Below, piece by piece: positions 30,138-42,999 of a stretch of 64,000 bases of DNA. Both the position numbers and the translations under genes were made by a program. Source of the DNA: Fulvia fulva (taxonomy: Eukaryota > Ascomycota > Dothideomycetes > Mycosphaerellales > Mycosphaerellaceae); assembly GCF_020509005.1 (NCBI RefSeq), contig NC_063016.1:2480001-2544000 (forward strand), given 5' to 3'. Under the pieces are notes generated by a model. The model had not been told where the DNA came from, searched no databases, and worked only from the letters and a program-made list of their open reading frames with translations. Position 1 is the stretch's first letter. Each line of letters begins with the position of its first letter.

Positions 30138-31100
30138 GCTACGACTAGGCACTATAAGTAGACAATACTAATATATACTGTATAGTCCCTCCGCGATACT
30201 AGGTAGGCGACCGCGTCTATATATACTAAGAACTAGAAGTCCTCTAGACCCGCGAAGAAGCTAGATATTAAGTAGTTCGGCCTAGTAACCGTTATAGCTA
30301 TATTAGGTAAGAACGCTTACCGTATTACGTTACTAGACACTATCCGCGTATATAACTCGTTCTACTCGAACCTACTTTACCTAGTAGACCCGGAAGATAA
30401 TATTCTATCCCCGCCGATCGAGGTTACCGATAATACTAGAAACACTTTCTAGGCCTAGATAGTAGAGCGTATTCTAGATTTAAAGCCTAAGGGTAGAGGT
30501 ATTACTATACTAGTGAAAGGGTAAGGATATCGTAAGCCGATATAGGAGCCCGCGAGCGTAATATATAAGGATATACTAAAGGTAGTCGTAGATTTTAAGT
30601 ATAATAGCTAAGACAAGTCTATACTAGTTAACTTCTATCCGCTATAGGACTAGGTACTAAACGAGATGCTACGCGACCTTAATAGACACTTAGCCGAAGT
30701 AGATATATACGCTATAGATCTAGCGTCTTAGGTAAATTTATTCGTACGACTACTTTATAGTACCGGCGATATAGCTCTACCTCCGACTAACTATACGCCT
30801 TATAATATTACTATAGGCTATAATAGGGGACTTATACTAGTGCCTACTTCTAGTAATTGTCTAAGTGAGAATACTAGCTCGGCTGTACCTTTGTACGCTC
30901 GTACCGGCTATATAAGCTATAGTAAGGAATAGGCTAACGGCGCTAACCGCGGAGGACTAGATTTAACGACGTAGGCTTATATAGTTAAGCTACTAGAGGA
31001 CACTATAGACATAGAGGATAATAAAGCCTTCGCGTACGTATTAAGAAAGGTTTAAGGATATACACTTCGAGACGAACGTGTCTTAAGAGGGGGGGGGTAG
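30138..31100 (+). pseudogene. Ty3-0 integrase C-terminus, chromodomain-like tail and polypurine tract
   Basis: It resumes the integrase after LINE-A. Read through stops it gives KKLD-(x)-K, the GPF/Y-type VTVIAILGKNAYRITLLD (about 30285-30345), NLLYLVDPED, then IVERILDLKP...VKGY-(x)-KP (about 30465-30545), resembling the start of a chromodomain. A further 150 or so residues of unclear tail follow. GAGGGGGGGGG at about 31088-31097 is the polypurine tract before the LTR. Confidence 0.75.
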
Positions 31101-31608
31101 TGTTACGGTAGCTCCGTAAGTAGAGTATAAGAACCTTAGCGAGTATAAATCTAAGATATAGAAAAGCTACCTAAGAAAACTCTAAATATAAAGCTAAGCG
31201 CTAAGCCGGCGGTATGTTCGGATAAGAACGTTATATCCTCCCCTACTAGACTCTAATATATCTATATTAGCCTAAGGCGGCTAGCCTAATCGCCTATATA
31301 CTTAAATCGATAACAAAAGAGATCCTAAAGCTTTAGCTTCCTTCGTCGTAGCTTCCTAGCCTACAACCCTTAAGCTCACTTCACTCCGTATATATAACTA
31401 CCTTACGCGGCTTAACTCTACTACCTAAGCTTACTACGAGCTTACTAACCCCGTTAGATAACCTCGCCGCGAGTCTTACGCGTATTCGCGTCTTCCCGTA
31501 TCGTTAGAAGCTCGTAGTATTAGGTAGCTCGTATAGAACGTAAGTATAAAAGTACGCTCTAATTCTAAATTAATCTGACTACGAACATTAACCTTTAAGC
31601 TTACTAAG
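31101..31608 (+). repeat. Ty3-0 3' LTR (partly), cut by Ty3-3
   Basis: It starts TGTTACGGTAGCTCCGTAAG after the polypurine tract. Its end was not found; the insertion of Ty3-3 (duplication CTAAG at 31604-31608) interrupts it, and any remainder lies after 50030. No coding content was recognised. Confidence 0.6.
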
Positions 31609-31791
31609 TGTTACGGGTAGCCCGCGACCCCTTACTATAGCTACGTCGGCCCGGGTGAACCGCGGACCTTCCGTATCGGGTTAGCGCGGCTTAGCTTTAC
31701 TTTATAACTTCGCCGCGCCTCGCGCTCCTCTTTCGTAGCTTCGTAGAATAATAACTCTGTTATTCGACCCTATAGTACGCGCGCCCTTATA
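31609..31791 (+). repeat. Ty3-3 5' LTR
   Basis: TGTTACGGG...CCCTTATA. TATAA at 31703-31707. GTAGAATAA (31743-31751) is complementary, allowing one RIP change, to TTGTTCTAC (31794-31802) just past the LTR. Confidence 0.88.
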
Positions 31792-32179
31792 GTTTGTTCT
31801 ACCTCCCTACCTAGATCGCGGATCTAGGTAAGGGACGCGTAATAATAGGAATAGACAGAACTATAGAACTCGAAGAACGCGTAGAGTCGTATTAGAATAT
31901 AGAATACGGTAAGGCGTATAGCGCGTAAATACCTAGAGAACGTAACGCGGCGATATTATTAGTAGGTAGTCGCGCGCTCGTAGACAGTTAGGAACTAGGT
32001 ATCGTTACGCCTCCCCCGAACCTAGACAATATAACTTTATAGACAAACGGCGGTATACTACCGCTACTAAAGCCTAAGGGTAAAGGTAAGTAGTATATAT
32101 CTCTTTTCCCCGACCTCTCCTCTTTTCCTCGGAGTTCGAGACAGGACGATAACCGGCGGGTTATAGTAGAAACTAGTAT

Positions 32180-35124
32180 CGCGCTATAATAGGAAATTGA
32201 TAAAGCTTACTAGAAAGCCTTCGAGCGAGAAGAAGGTAGTAAGATTGACTTTATAGAACTGTTCGAGTTTAAGCTCGAAGAGAACCTAGGCGGCGACCTA
32301 GACGAGGTATACCTATTACTCGACGAGGTAGAGCATATTCTCGCATCCGAATACTAGAATGTTATACTAGACAAACTTACGACTCTCGTATCCTAGTACC
32401 CGAAGACTACCTACGACTTTGTGCTATAGGTAGTGAACATAGCGGTTACTAAAGGTAGATAACTCGATATAATAGAGCGAGCTAGTAACCTCTAGAACAC
32501 CTAGTATACTACGCTATATACCGAGTATGACCGCATCTATAAGATACTATAAAGCGAGGAAGCTATAATATAGAAGATAGCCGTAGACCTAAAGAGTAAG
32601 AAGGACTACGACCTAGCAAAGTTATAAGAGGAGAAGAAGAAGGTATAGGATGCCGAAGCTAAGAACTAGGCTCTATAGAAGGAGGTTAACGATCTAAAGA
32701 CTCGACTCTAAGCTACTAAAGACACTATATAGAATAGAGGTAAGGGCCGCTCTAGTCGCCGACCCTCCTATTTACCTCCGCGCGAGACTTTACTCGAGTA
32801 GCTAATCCGTAAGTATCGTAAAGCTACTAGTAGAGGCGGCGGCGGAGGCGGTAGTAACGATAATAATAACGGTAATAGTAATAACGACCGAGGACGTAAT
32901 AGAAACCGTCTACGACCTAATAATAACAACGGTCGCGACTCTCGAGCGGGTAATACCCGTATATAGACTCCCCTAACCGAACTTTTAGAACGCCTATTTA
33001 CTATTAACCGCACCCTAATACGCGGTATCAAGGTTAGTAAGGGCGTGCCTAACCTAAAGCACTTTAAGAACGAGAACGACCCTCACTTCGACAGTTAGTA
33101 TAGTAGCGTGCTTCTTAAGCTAACTATAACTACTTTCCGCTCCGAGGTAGACGGCCTACGTTTTATATATAGATAGACATAGGGTGACCCTTAGAGAAGT
33201 ATTAAGCCGAGGATCCCCGTGCCTAGATAACGATTATTTAACGAGTTCAAGACTAGTAAAGAACTACTAGATTAGATAACGCGCTAGTACGGTACCTATA
33301 ACGAAGGAACTAAGGCTATAGTTAATATCGCTACCTATAAGTAGGAGTAGGGCGAGACCTTTATTACCTTCTACGCTCGCTACTCGAAGCTATATACTTA
33401 GATAGAGTAGACCGACGAGACTGAGCTAATACTGTTTCGTAACCGCCTAAACCGTAAGTACTTTATTAAGACTTTCGGCGATAGAGAAGTAGATAGACGC
33501 TTATACAACATATAGGATATTATTAAGGAATGTATAGTATTAGATAAGAGCTTCTACGAGACCGACCGACTATATCTATAGAAGGAGCGCCTACGTAGTA
33601 ACCCTAATTCGAACAATAATGGCGTATAGGGCGGTAGTAATACCGTAGGCGCCGTAGCTACTAGTACGACCGCTATAATCGTCTAGCGACTACTATAATA
33701 CGTAGGTATAAAGAAGAAGGAGGACCTACCGGTTTACTTATAGACCCTACCTTTATTAAACCGTAAGTAGCGGGAGGCCCTTATAAAGTAGGGTAAGTAC
33801 TACCGCTACCGTATAGGCTCGTACGTATTAACGAACCCCGAATACCCGATATATAGTTATAACGGCGACTACCGCCCTCTACGCCTACGAAACAACGCGA
33901 ACGCTAACCCGAACCTTAGTACTACCGACCTATAGTAATAGGAAAATAGCACGACCGCTACCTAAGTATAGTAGATAGCGATTAGTAACCGAACTTTCTA
34001 AGATAGAAAGAGTATAATATTTAGAGATAAAGAATGTAAGAGACGGACTATAGTAAGGAGCTTAAGATATCGGTATATATACTAGATAAACAATAACTAG
34101 CTCTATACCCTTATATAGTATTACCCGTAATAATATAATATAAAAAGGCTCGCGGCCTTATAGATTCTACCTCTACCTCTCTCTTTCTTAATTAGAAATT
34201 TATACGTAAATACACAACCCCCTTCACCCCTTTAACGAAGAACAGACGATTAATACTAGGAGATAGATCGGCTATAGCGCGTTAGATCATATATATAGCC
34301 CTTATAGACGTAGTTATCGGCGGTTATTACGAGTAAATACTATATTACGTTACGGACCTCGAATACGACATCGTCTTTAAACTACCGTAGCTCTCCGCGT
34401 ATAACCCGAATATCTTCTAGGAAACTAGCGAGGTAGCGTTTAGATCTAACTACTGCTTCGGTCACTATCTATATAATAAGACATCAATAATAGTATAATC
34501 TCTAAACTATATCGGTAGAATCTAGCAAACGAAACATAGACTAAAGCCCTTTACTAGCGAATTAGTAGGATTTATAGCCGGAGGGGCGGAGCTGAATATG
34601 TCCGCTCTAGAGGTAGATAAAGAGGTAGATTACTAGAAGGTCTCGTAGCGCGTATAGGAGATATACGCGTACCGGCCTAGGGCCGAGTACTTCTATATTA
34701 TACCTACGGGGTACGAGGATAACGATAATAACGATAAGGGCCTGAAACTAAGCGCTATAGTAGCTAATAACCTAGATTAGTTCTTAAATAAGCAGTTCAA
34801 CTACAATCCTAAAGAGAAGCTCCCGCCTATATACTACGACATTATAGATACTTTCTTAGTAAAGGATTACGAGGGACTCCTACCTTACTAACTAGGTATC
34901 GACTACGAGATTTATATTAAACCCGGTAGACCTTAAGAACCGCTATATCGAAAGCTATACGGACTAGCCGAGAAGGAGAATGAAGCCGTTAAGAAATGGT
35001 TACTCGAATAGACTTTAGAAGGTAAGGTACGTAAGGCTAGTTAGAAAACAAGCTAGTCACCGGTACCGGTATTAGTAGTAAGAAAGCCTAGAGGAGGGCT
35101 ACGAGTATATATTAACTACCGTAG
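32180..35124 (+). pseudogene. Ty3-3 gag, protease and RT start, RIP-inactivated
   Basis: Read through stops: a helical, acidic N-terminus; a Gly/Asn/Arg-rich linker (about 32820-32960) encoding a Gly run and N-D-R repeats; then a gag capsid core (about 33090-33560, with GETFITFYARYSKLY). A protease-like region lies around 34130-34480 (ARGLIDSTSTSLFLNQKF, about 34145-34200). The RT start shows KPRGGLRVYINYR at 35085-35125, where LINE-B2 entered. No zinc knuckle is clearly readable. Clean subframes are short. The RT resumes at 46261. Confidence 0.75.
35114..35124 (+). repeat. LINE-B2 target-site duplication, left copy
   Basis: AACTACCGTAG, repeated at 46261-46271, at the point where the Ty3-3 RT is interrupted (NYR motif on both sides). 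Confidence 0.8.
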
Positions 35125-35459
35125 ATCTATCAAGGACTCGGAAGAGGGAATCATCGATCTCTGCGCCAAAATACGACACATTCGAAAGCTCTTATCAAGG
35201 CCATTCTAACGATATAAAAAGCAGGCCACTACCCCTAGGACTAAGGGAGTTCTACCTTATTTAATCTAGATAGCTTGAAGCTCTCTTCACCCTGTTTCTT
35301 CAGCTCTAAACGCCGCGGAGGTGCCTAGCTACATTAGGCAACTCCTAGGCAATAGTAGCCTAGGCTACGGTACTAACGGCGCCTACGGCCCTATAGGCGA
35401 AGCCCCCCTAAGACAACTAGCAGCAACTTATAGAGGACGTAAAAAGTATAGAAACTAAC

Positions 35460-36640
35460 GATTAGCTCCCTTACCGGTCTCTATAGGTAATGATCACTTA
35501 GCTACGCACGGCGCTTATACTGTCGTATCACCGAGGGCAACAAGAAATAAGGACGACGTCCTAGGCGATTAGTAAGGCCACCCGGAATTAACACCCCTAT
35601 AGCTAGGCATCGGTCGCGGTATCGATACTAGGCCCCCGCCTAACGCACGATACAGTTACGATCCGCATTATAGCAAAGGAAGACTAGGCCGAAGTTGCGA
35701 AGCTATCGAATAAGGAGCTCGCCTAACGAATCAACTAACTAGGGGTGGTCGTAGTGAACTAATAGTCTAACGGCACTCTATAGATCTATACTAGCTCTAC
35801 TACTACTAGGAGGCACCTAGAGGCATCGCTACAGTAGGCATCTAAGGTTACGGCATTAGCGAAGGTCTTAACGAAACAATTTACGATCCTAGTCCACGAC
35901 ATGTCTAAGGAGTTTGACCTAACTAACTAGGGTCACCTACGCGCTCTCTAAGAGGACAACCCGGTCACTCTTAACTCTCTAATCTAGAAGGCGACTTGGC
36001 TCTATAGGAAATGGCCAGAAGGCAAGAAGGCCTCGGCGCTAATAGTATGGCTACAAGACGCGAAAGCGGCGGATCTAGCGATAGAACAAGGCCTAGTCTG
36101 GCAATATAGCCTCAAGACAGTAGAAAAGCACTCCTTATCCTTTCGTGTCCTCTAATGCTTCAAATGCTAACAGTATGGACACTAAACCTATACGTGTACA
36201 AACAAGTAGGCCTGCTCGAACTGTATAGGAGACTATATGTCTAGGGACTATATATCGACTACGAGACGGTACGCGAACTGTCCGGGGCACTACCTATCGT
36301 ATAGTGCGGAATGCCTATAGCGGAAACTAGCGAAAAATAAGGTAATCATAAACAGAACCGTCGCCCTAAGATTCTACGGCGACCGTGAGGCTAGCCTATA
36401 CCGGAACTAACTAGCGGCGGTCGGGTATAAGCGCCCTAGGGCCGAGAACGATATAAAGGATGCGCAGCCTAGGGCGTACGGGAGGCCACGTGCTCTGCTA
36501 GCTACGGCGAGGGAATCTAACTAGGCCCGGCTCCCCTTTAGTATATAGCCGATAGGCGTAGACTAGGACGTATAGGGCAGTAGGACATAGGACGATATAG
36601 AGGAAATGATTATCGATGCCGATAACTAGCCTCGACACGC
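35460..36640 (+). pseudogene. LINE-B2 ORF1, RIP-inactivated
   Basis: A stop-riddled homologue of the LINE-A ORF1. Zinc knuckles remain readable around 36155-36300: CFKC then QYGH...C, then CSNC, then a third Cys/His group. The boundaries are approximate because no clean start can be seen; 35145-35460 looks like 5' UTR. Confidence 0.7.
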
Positions 36641-38497
36641 TTAGCATCATCTAGTATAACGTTAACTATAGCAAGGATATAGTCCAGAACCATTTCCTAC
36701 ACGAGGCGGACCCGCGCGTCCACTACGTCCTTGCAATCTAGGAGCTATAGATTAACCCGTACTATAAGAGACTAACGACCTACAAGTCACTAGGCTACAC
36801 GACATGCCTACGAGGCGACGGCAGACCCCGTACGTGCTTCTATGTCAGCAAGGACATACTAGAATCCGACTAGGAGGTAGTGTACTACGTAGACGAAGAA
36901 GGCGGGGGCGATATTACCTCCCTCCACGTAGGTAGCACCTGGATATACAACCTATATATACAACCGCTAGCCTCGAGGTCTAGCCGCGACCTAGGGGTCT
37001 GTAGACACCTAGACAGTGCGCTTAAGAGACAAGGGTGCCACATCGTAGTAGGAGACTTCAACATATACTACCCTTCCTAGGAAAGCCTTATGTAGCCGTA
37101 CCCTATAGCCGACGAAGTACTCGACTTAATAGCGAGCAACGCAATTGCCCTCAATACCCCGAAGGACCTAGGCACCTAGAAGAGAGGGGGACTCTAAGGC
37201 ACGATCGACCTCTCCTAGATCTCAGATAGCCACTACTACACGGTAACCTACTATAGGATCGAACATAAACTCGAGGCGTCGTCAGACTACATACCAGTTA
37301 GGACCTCTATTACGACACAGATACAACGTACACTAGCGAGAACCCCTAAGCTAAACTAGGGAAAGGCCCACTAGGCCAACATCTAGGCGTACCTCGATGA
37401 CTCTAAGAGGCTAGTCCAGATCGCGTAGTAGCAATATAATAGTAAAGACGAGATAGACGAAGCAGTCTAGGGGTTGACAGACGAAATAAGAAAAGCGACC
37501 TCACTTCACGTTCCGCTTACCTAACTAACGACATGGTCTAAACTATACTGGACGCCGGAGTACACTGCGGTAGTAAGAGAAGCAAGGAGAGCCCGCCGGG
37601 TGTAGACGAGCAGCTATAGCGAGGAGGCCTAGAACGTATATAGGGAGGCATACTAACAGAAGAAAGCTATAATACGGAGGGAGAAAGCAGTCGGCTAGAG
37701 GGCTATAGTAGAAGAAATCGCCGGCAAGCTAGAGAGGATGTGGAAGCTAGCGAAATGGGCCCGACAGGACCCTATACAGGGCCCCTCCTTCTCTATCCTA
37801 GCGCTACAATCGCCTAGTGGCCCGGTTAGCGACCCCGAGGCCAAGGCGCGTCTACTAGCTAGCAAGTTCTTCCCACCCCTAGTCGAGGCTGATCTAAGCA
37901 ACATAAACAGCTCTACTCCCCTAGCCCCTAGCATCGCGGTCTAATAGGAGGTGTCCGAGGGAGAAGTTACCGCTATGCTAAGGAAGTTGCCGGCGAAGAA
38001 AGCCCCGGGGCCGGATAGGATCCCAAACGAGCTACTAAAGAAGTGTAGAGATCAACTAGCCCTAGCAGTTGTAGCGATCTTTAACGCCTGCCTACAGACC
38101 GGATACTACCCGATAGCTTTTAAACAATCGACGACAGTGGTCCTACGCAAGCCGTAGAAGGAAGACTATACGTAGGTGAAGTCGTACCGCCCAATTGCGC
38201 TCCTTAACACTCTTAGGAAGGCGCTTGAGAAGCTGGTTATAACGAGACTCTCCGAGGCGGTAGAGGAACACTCCCTACTCCCGGACACCTAGATAGGTAC
38301 GCGCCTATAGCGATCGACGCTATCCGCGATAGAACTTATCACCTCTTAGGTAAAGGCCATCTAGTATAAGAATAGGGACAAGGTGGCTTCCTTACTTAGC
38401 CTAGACATATCGGGAGCCTTCGACTACGTGTTATACCCGCGGCTTCTCTATATCCTAAGGTCGAAAGGACTCCCTAAGTGGCTTGTTAACTTCGTAC

Positions 38498-38502
38498 GGT
38501 CC
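38498..38502 (+). repeat. Ty3-2 target-site duplication GGTCC, left copy
   Basis: GGTCC here and at 44640-44644, abutting the LTRs inside the LINE-B2 RT. Confidence 0.95.
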
Positions 38503-38945
38503 TGTCAGGGCGAGAGCCTGGCCTGTGAGATGTAAGGGTGAAAGCGAGAATGCAGGTGCGAAGTGCAGATGCAAAAGGGCATGGTATGATTGCTACACAA
38601 AACAAAAGACGAAGAAAGCAAGAGAGGCCTGGGGAAGGCCAGATATTTATACGCGACCCTCGCGAGTGCGTGTCCCCGCATCAACAGGGCTAACCCGTGC
38701 GAAGCCGCGCTCAGCAGCTTTGCTCAAAACCTTATTCCAACCTGCCCTACGATCCGAGTCTTCCACGTGCTTCAAGGTTTGGTAGAGGGGTGAATCTGGA
38801 GGGCTGGGTCCCGTAGTGAATGTTGCGGGGCATGTGATTCTTGGCGTTCACACACCAAGCTGGACTGTCACTTCTTGACGACTTCTGAGCGCTCTGAGAC
38901 TCTTCTGTCCCCACCTTCTGTACACTCTGTGGGGAGACCATGACA
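38503..38945 (-). repeat. Ty3-2 3' LTR
   Basis: 443 bp, identical to 44197-44639. The pol frame runs through it and stops at 38747. The G-run GGGGGGGCTAC (minus strand, 38956-38946) lies before it as polypurine tract. Confidence 0.93.
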
Positions 38946-41900
38946 GTAGCCCCCCCGAACAAAGCTGAGTTCCTACGAAGCCGTAGTAGTTCCACATATC
39001 GAGGATGTTCAGCTTCAGTACCAGGCCTAGGCCTGATGTCATGGTCGATACACCATTGGTAAGCCCCGTCGAAAAGCTCAGATTCGAAGAGCCTGCCGAT
39101 GTTGACTTCTGGGCCGTCTGCGCGGGCGTGGTATTCTTCGATTGCTTGACGATTGAAGATGATATGTTGGATAGGTTCCCATGAGGTATCCCACTCAGGG
39201 CAACCTTGCCATTCGACTTCATACTTGATCGGCGGTAGTCCTTCAACGTCGTTGGGCTCTACGCGGATTCCCCGGATCTTGCGGACGGCATAGTCGTCAG
39301 AAGGTAGGTTAACAGGCTCGTCGACTTCTACTTCATCGGGAGGACCTGGCATGTCTTGGTTTTGGTTCGGGAATGGGTCCTCAGCCGACGGCCGAAGGCG
39401 TACGGGATGGAAGACGTCGTGGATCTTTATGTTCGCAGGAAGAGCTAGACGGTAGGCGTGTGAACTGATACGCTCGGTGATCTCAAAAGGACCTAGGTTC
39501 TTCCAGTTCAGCTTCTTGGAGGGGCGGTCTGTCTTGATGTTCTTGGAGTTGAGGTAGACCATATCGCCTACTTGGTAGTCGGGAGCTGGCTGGCGACGAC
39601 GATTGGCTTGATCCTCGTAGATTGCTTGTGCGTACACCATCTCGTCGTGAACTTCTTCATGGATCTGTGAGAGCATAGTAGCGAACTCGTCTGCTGCTTG
39701 CTCGTTTGCGTCTTCGGTAGGCGGGAGAGGTTCTTCTGGTTCCATGCCTGTACGAGGGTGGTAACCTCTCGTAGTATAGAAGGGAGAGTAGCCAGTAGTC
39801 TCCGAGTCCCAGTTACGAGTAGCGAACTCTACCGCAGGGATATGCTGAGGCCAATCCTTCTGGTGGTAGTCGACGAAGCAACGAAGGACCTGCTCGAGGA
39901 TAGCGTTCGTAATTTCGGTCTGGCCGTCGGTCTGTGGCTGAAAACTGGTCGAGAGGTTATGCTTGATGCCTAGGATAGCACACAGACGCTTCCAGAAGTG
40001 CGAGATGAACTGGGTGCCTCTGTCAGAGGTGATGCTATCCGGGAGGCCTTGAAAGCGCCAGACGAATTCGTAGAACAAGCGAGCAGTCTCCTTTGCGGTC
40101 ATGCTCCAGCACGGGATCATGTACCGGTCCTTGGAGTGACGGTCCACGATCACTAGAAGGGCCTTTGCTTTCACGCCGCTGAAGGTCTTGCCGTGAGGAA
40201 GATCGGTGATAAAGTCCATAGTGATGTGCTTCCACGGACGATCAGGAGCCGGGAGAGGGTGCAAGAGACCGTGGGGACGGTGGCGGTTAGCTTTGGCTCT
40301 TCGGCAAGTAGCGCAGTTCAGCACGTAGCGGCGGACGTCCTTCCAGGAATGCGGCCACCAGTAATACCTAGCGAGGAGCTTGTGGGTCTTGGCTACGCCT
40401 GGGTGACCCCCAGAGGCGGAGTCGTGGATGATTTGAAGAATCTCAGCTCGGATATTAGAGCCTTCGGGCTGCGGTACGTAAAGCTTCTTACGGAAGTAGA
40501 CGACACCTTCCTAGAGCTCGCACTCGGACAGCGAGAAGCCCGGGAATGTCCTCGCGCCAGATCTAAGGGCCTGAACTAACTCTTGGGCGTCTATGTCGGC
40601 ATCGTACGCTGTTCGTACTCGTGCCATGATGCCTTCGGGCTGCTCCTCATTATCAAACCCCTCAAAGTCTGATTCGGATGAGCCGTCGGTCGTTACTAAG
40701 CCCTCTTCATCGTCGTTCAAGTCCTCAGCGTCCGAGGCGTATTCTTCAGGCTCGGATTCATCGTCACTCTCGTCAAGGTAGGCAGGAGCGAGCACGAGAG
40801 TAGCAAAGGAAGCGGCGAGCGTAGGCTGGCCGTTCGATAGGTACTCTCGAAGCTCGGAAGAGAGGTTGTGCTCTTTGATGACTTGTTGCCCTGCGATTTG
40901 CCGGCCCCCTCTTCGATCAACTGGAGAGTCTCCAGGGCGGCGGGTAAGGGCGTCGGCCATCGAGTTGGCCTTGCCGGGCGTGTACGAGATCACGAAGTTG
41001 AACCGGGAGAGGAACTCGCTCCAGCGGGCCTAGCGACGATTGAGCAGCTTGCTCTTCATAAAGTAGACGAGGTTCTTATGGTCGGAGCTTACTTGGACGG
41101 GCATAGCAGAGCCTTCGAGCTCGGGGCGCCAGTCTTCGAAAGCTTTGACGATGGCGAGAAGCTCCTTGTCGTAGATCTCGTAGTTACACTCCGTGGCGGT
41201 CAACTTCTTGGAGAGGAAGGCGACAGGTAACCAGGGGGATTCAGGCGAGCGGCGTTGTAGCAGGACACCGCCCACCACGCCGTCGGATGCGTCGGTCTCT
41301 ACACGGGTCTCCAGTTCGAAATCGAAGTGCTGTAGAAGCGGGTTCTTAACAAACTTCGCTTTGAGCAAGTCAAAAGCCTCCTGGCATTCGTCGGTCCAGG
41401 CGAACTTCTCACCCTTGCGCGTGAGCTTCGTCAAAGGGCGTACCACGCCCGAAAATGCGTGGATGAAGCGGCGGTAGAAGTTGGCAAAGCCTAGGAAACC
41501 CTGGACCTCTTTGACGTTCGTAGGAGCATCCCATTCGACGATAGCGTCGATCTTCTCTTGGTCCATCTTGATGCCGTCTGCGGTAATGATCAAACCAAGG
41601 AACTTGACTTCGGTCTTCTCAAACTCGCACTTGTCGATATCGAGCTGCAAGCCGGCGTCTGCGAGCTTCTGAAGGACCTTACAGACGTGCTCGCGGTGCT
41701 CCTCCTTGGTCTCGCTGTAGACTAGGATGTCGTCGATGTAGGCAGTGCAGAACTGATCGAGGAACTCCTGAAGGATGTCGTTAATGAAGTTCTGGAAGGT
41801 ACTAGGCCCGTTACAAACGCCGAAGGGCATAACGAGCGACTCGAACAGCCCGTAGCGAGTACGGAAGGCTGTGAGATACTCGTGTCCTTCTGCCATTCGT

Positions 41901-42999
41901 AACTTGTTAAACGCAGCGATGACATCGAGCTTGGTGAAGTACTTGGCCTTAGAGAGGCGCTCGAGCGTCTCCTGAATCAACGGTATTGGGTAGCGGTTCT
42001 TCTTTGTAACAGCGTTCAAGCCTCGGTAGTCTACGCAGAAGCGTAGACCACCGCCGGGCTTCTTGACGAACATGACGGGACTGCCAGCGCTGGAACGGCT
42101 CGCTCGAATGAACCCCTTCTTTAGGTTCTCTTCGAGGTATCTCTTGAGGACGATAAGCTCTTCTCGGGACATAGAATATAACGGTCCGAACGGTGTCTCT
42201 GCACCTTCTTCTAGCTCAATCTTGTGGTCGTGAGGGCGATGAGGAGGCAGCTCGTCTGCGGCTTTAGCATCGAATACGTGGAGGATGTGGTGTGCCCAAG
42301 GAGGGACCTTCGTAGCAGGGTCGGTAGGTGTACGCTTCTTGTCGAGCTTCTCGAGGGCGATGTCGATATCGCGGAGAGAGGCGGCGAAGACTTGAGCTTT
42401 GGGCTGCTTAGCAGCAGTGGTGAAGGCAGCGGCGTTCACCTGGAAGATCTTGGTATACTCAGGACCGCGCTGAGGCGGCGGAGAAGGCGGAGGTGCCGGA
42501 GGAACTTCTGGAGGGAAGCTGACAGTAAGGGAAGTCCAGTCGATGATAGGTCGGTGTCGTCTGAACCAGGGGAGGCCGAGGATAAACTTCTGATGCGGTA
42601 GGGACGTAAGGAAGCTGGTGATCGACATACGCTTGCCTCCGAGGGTGATTGACGTGTGTACAACATGAGTAATCTTACCAGTGGTAGTCTCCGTGCCGTC
42701 AAAGAGTTCAAGGGTGCGAGGGTACTTAAGTTCCTGGGGTTCGAGGTTGAGAGAGGTCGCGAGTTTATAGTCCATAAAAGACTCGCCTAGTGCGCCAGTG
42801 TCCATGAGAGTGAGATTGGAAGAAGAGAGTTTCTTTGAGCCGATATTTACATTCGTGACGAACGGTTTGCAAGCGTGGTCCTTGCCCGTCTCGTCGTACA
42901 GGTCTAGCTGTGCTGTATTGATCCTCAACTTCTTTCCTCTCTTCACTTTCGGTAAACGTTGTTCTTGGTCTTCATCGCGTCGATGAGGAAGACCTAGGC
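38747..42999 (-). pseudogene. pol: Ty3-2 pol (PR-RT-RH-IN-chromodomain) with two CAG-to-TAG stops
   Basis: One frame, -1 to gag, open from the gag end (42999) without needing an ATG. Domains: retropepsin MDTGA (about 42803); RT with YGLFESLVMPFGV and YIDD (about 41735); RNase H ETDASDGVVGG (about 41275); integrase zinc H-H-C-C (about 40435-40295); DDE core (MDFITDLPHG, TSDRGTQF, DGQTEITN); GPF-type module; and a divergent chromodomain (about 39300-39120, KYEVEWQGCPEWDTSWEP). TAG at 41030-41032 (after LNRR) and 40511-40513 (after CEL) replace Gln. The stop lies inside the 3' LTR. Apart from the two stops everything looks intact, so this copy is probably one or two mutations from a working parent. 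Confidence 0.93.

Larger units (their letters stand above)
5225..31608 (+). mobile_element. Ty3-0: oldest Ty3/gypsy host element, split by four nested insertions
   Basis: Read through its stops, one plus-strand polyprotein continues across 5700-8789, 15720-17204, 24172-25243 and 30138-31090. The joins lie exactly at the target duplications of LINE-C, Ty3-1 and LINE-A. A G-run polypurine tract (31085-31097) precedes a TGTTACGG LTR start at 31101. A 19-nt stretch at 5225-5243 matches the start of that LTR, but the following bases do not, so the 5' boundary is uncertain. Nearly every former Gln or Trp codon is a TAG or TAA. Confidence 0.75.

Noticed and set aside
32768..33031. 87-codon Arg/Leu-rich minus-strand ORF
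   Set aside because: Shadow of the Gly/Asn/Arg-rich linker of Ty3-3 gag.
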